The position numbers were made by a program, and so were the translations under genes. A stretch of DNA of 6,177 nt, from NCBI GenBank assembly GCA_023137075.1, contig JAGLQA010000797.1, positions 1 to 6,177 on the forward strand. Reading direction: 5' to 3'. Of this stretch, positions 5,735 to 6,177 are shown piece by piece. The notes under the pieces were generated by a model, which saw only the letters and a list, made by a program, of their open reading frames with translations, was not told the DNA's origin and ran no database searches. The DNA comes from Candidatus Aminicenantota bacterium (GTDB lineage: Bacteria > Acidobacteriota > Aminicenantia > UBA2199). Numbering within the stretch: the first letter of the stretch is position 1; every line of letters starts with the position of its first letter.

Positions 5735-6177
5735 CAACCGGAGACTCGGGAAAATAATCGCCGACAGGGAGCTGCGCGCAAAAATTATTGCCGATGAGTT
5801 ATTTATCGAAAAGCTAACCGAGCGGGAAAGCCTTGAAAAAATTCTCGCTAATGATAAATTGTTAGGAGCGATCTTAAGGGATGAAAGTTCGTTTGATAGG
5901 ATTCTTTCCACTGAGGAACTGCTCGAAAAGATACTCCTTGATGAGCGCTCTTTTAGTAAGCTCTTATCCTTAGATAAAGTTCTGGAAAAAGTGATTAACC
6001 ATGAAAAAGCTTTTGACAAAATTATGGGCAGTGAGAAGTTGCTGGAGAAGATTCTCCTGCATGAGAAATCCTTCAGTAAATTATTAACGAAGGAAAAATT
6101 GTTGGAAAAAATACTTCTTGATGAGCAAGCATTCCGCAAACTCCTGACACTTGATAAGCCACTGGAAAAAATGATTT
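5703..6177 (+). CDS. Protein of ten-residue repeats, function unknown, 3' end outside window
   Basis: The frame is open from the ATG at 5703 to the window end, giving 158 complete codons; an AAGGG site five bases upstream supports the start. After a short basic leader of 14 residues, the rest is a run of ten-residue units, 13 of full length and one of nine residues, plus the beginning of another. The pattern is [LF]-x-K-[IL]-[IL]-x-x-[DE]-[KER]-x, for example LEKILLDERS and FSKLLTKEKL. From residue 64 on, units starting with Phe and Leu alternate strictly, making a 20-residue super-repeat. The chain is rich in Leu, Lys and Glu, with no Pro until the last visible unit, and is surely helical. 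No signal peptide or membrane helix is seen in the visible part. I do not recognise the family. The repeat could be a scaffold, spacer or docking arm in front of a catalytic domain that lies beyond the window. Confidence 0.85.
   Translation, partial: MKKITKTLLFSNRRLGKIIADRELRAKIIADELFIEKLTERESLEKILANDKLLGAILRDESSFDRILSTEELLEKILLDERSFSKLLSLDKVLEKVINHEKAFDKIMGSEKLLEKILLHEKSFSKLLTKEKLLEKILLDEQAFRKLLTLDKPLEKMI
5745..6177 (+). repeat. Tandem 30-base coding repeat (60-base super-repeat)
   Basis: About 14 tandem units of 30 bases (one of 27) code for the ten-residue repeat. The units are alike in protein but differ in DNA: the LEKILLDE/LEKILLHE copies at 5922, 6042 and 6102 use different codons for the same residues. 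The array continues past the window edge. Confidence 0.85.

Noticed and set aside
5675..6139. Minus-strand open frame of 154 codons opposite the repeat region
   Set aside because: It is the mirror of the repeat-coding array (rich in Ser, Leu, Phe and Asn), has no domain, and lies opposite a plus-strand gene with a good ribosome binding site and clear protein-level repeats.
5745..6177. 30/60-base repeat considered as a CRISPR array or recent minisatellite
   Set aside because: The repeats have no spacers between them, differ at the DNA level at many codon positions, and keep one open frame, so they are a protein repeat.

Overview
The window holds seven closely packed genes, all on the + strand, reading as one piece of a surface-polysaccharide or glycoconjugate assembly cluster. 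The first and last genes run off the window. There is no rRNA, tRNA, insertion sequence, CRISPR array or convincing minus-strand gene, and no promoter or intrinsic terminator. The genes abut or overlap except for one 44-base gap, so they are probably co-transcribed from a promoter upstream of the window.

Layout: (1) the C-terminal part of a family 2 (GT-A) glycosyltransferase; (2) a PAPS-dependent sulfotransferase of the HIPKTGGS type; (3) an uncharacterised protein with features suggesting a GT-A-like fold; (4) a second, unrelated-looking sulfotransferase of the GRSGTT type with a C-terminal coiled coil and two long homopolymer tracts; (5) a GT-B glycosyltransferase; (6) a second GT-B-like protein resembling capsule polysaccharide (KpsC/KpsS/LipB-like) proteins; (7) the start of a protein made almost entirely of ten-residue repeats, open at the window end.

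Read together, the transferases would add sugars to a growing glycan and the two sulfotransferases would place sulfate on it, using PAPS made elsewhere. This points to a sulfated capsule, exopolysaccharide or glycosylated surface structure. No flippase, polymerase, nucleotide-sugar enzyme or PAPS synthesis gene is present here, so the type of glycan and its export route are open.

The organism is a bacterium with moderately AT-rich DNA and purine-rich Shine-Dalgarno sites (AAGGGAG, AAGGG). Composition is uneven: parts of genes 2 and 6 exceed 50% GC while the 3' part of gene 4 falls to about 20-30%, a mosaic pattern common in polysaccharide loci. I cannot place the organism more precisely from this sequence.

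The most unusual items are the ten-residue-repeat protein at the right end and the A8G8 tract inside the second sulfotransferase, where loss or gain of one G would cause an almost immediate stop.
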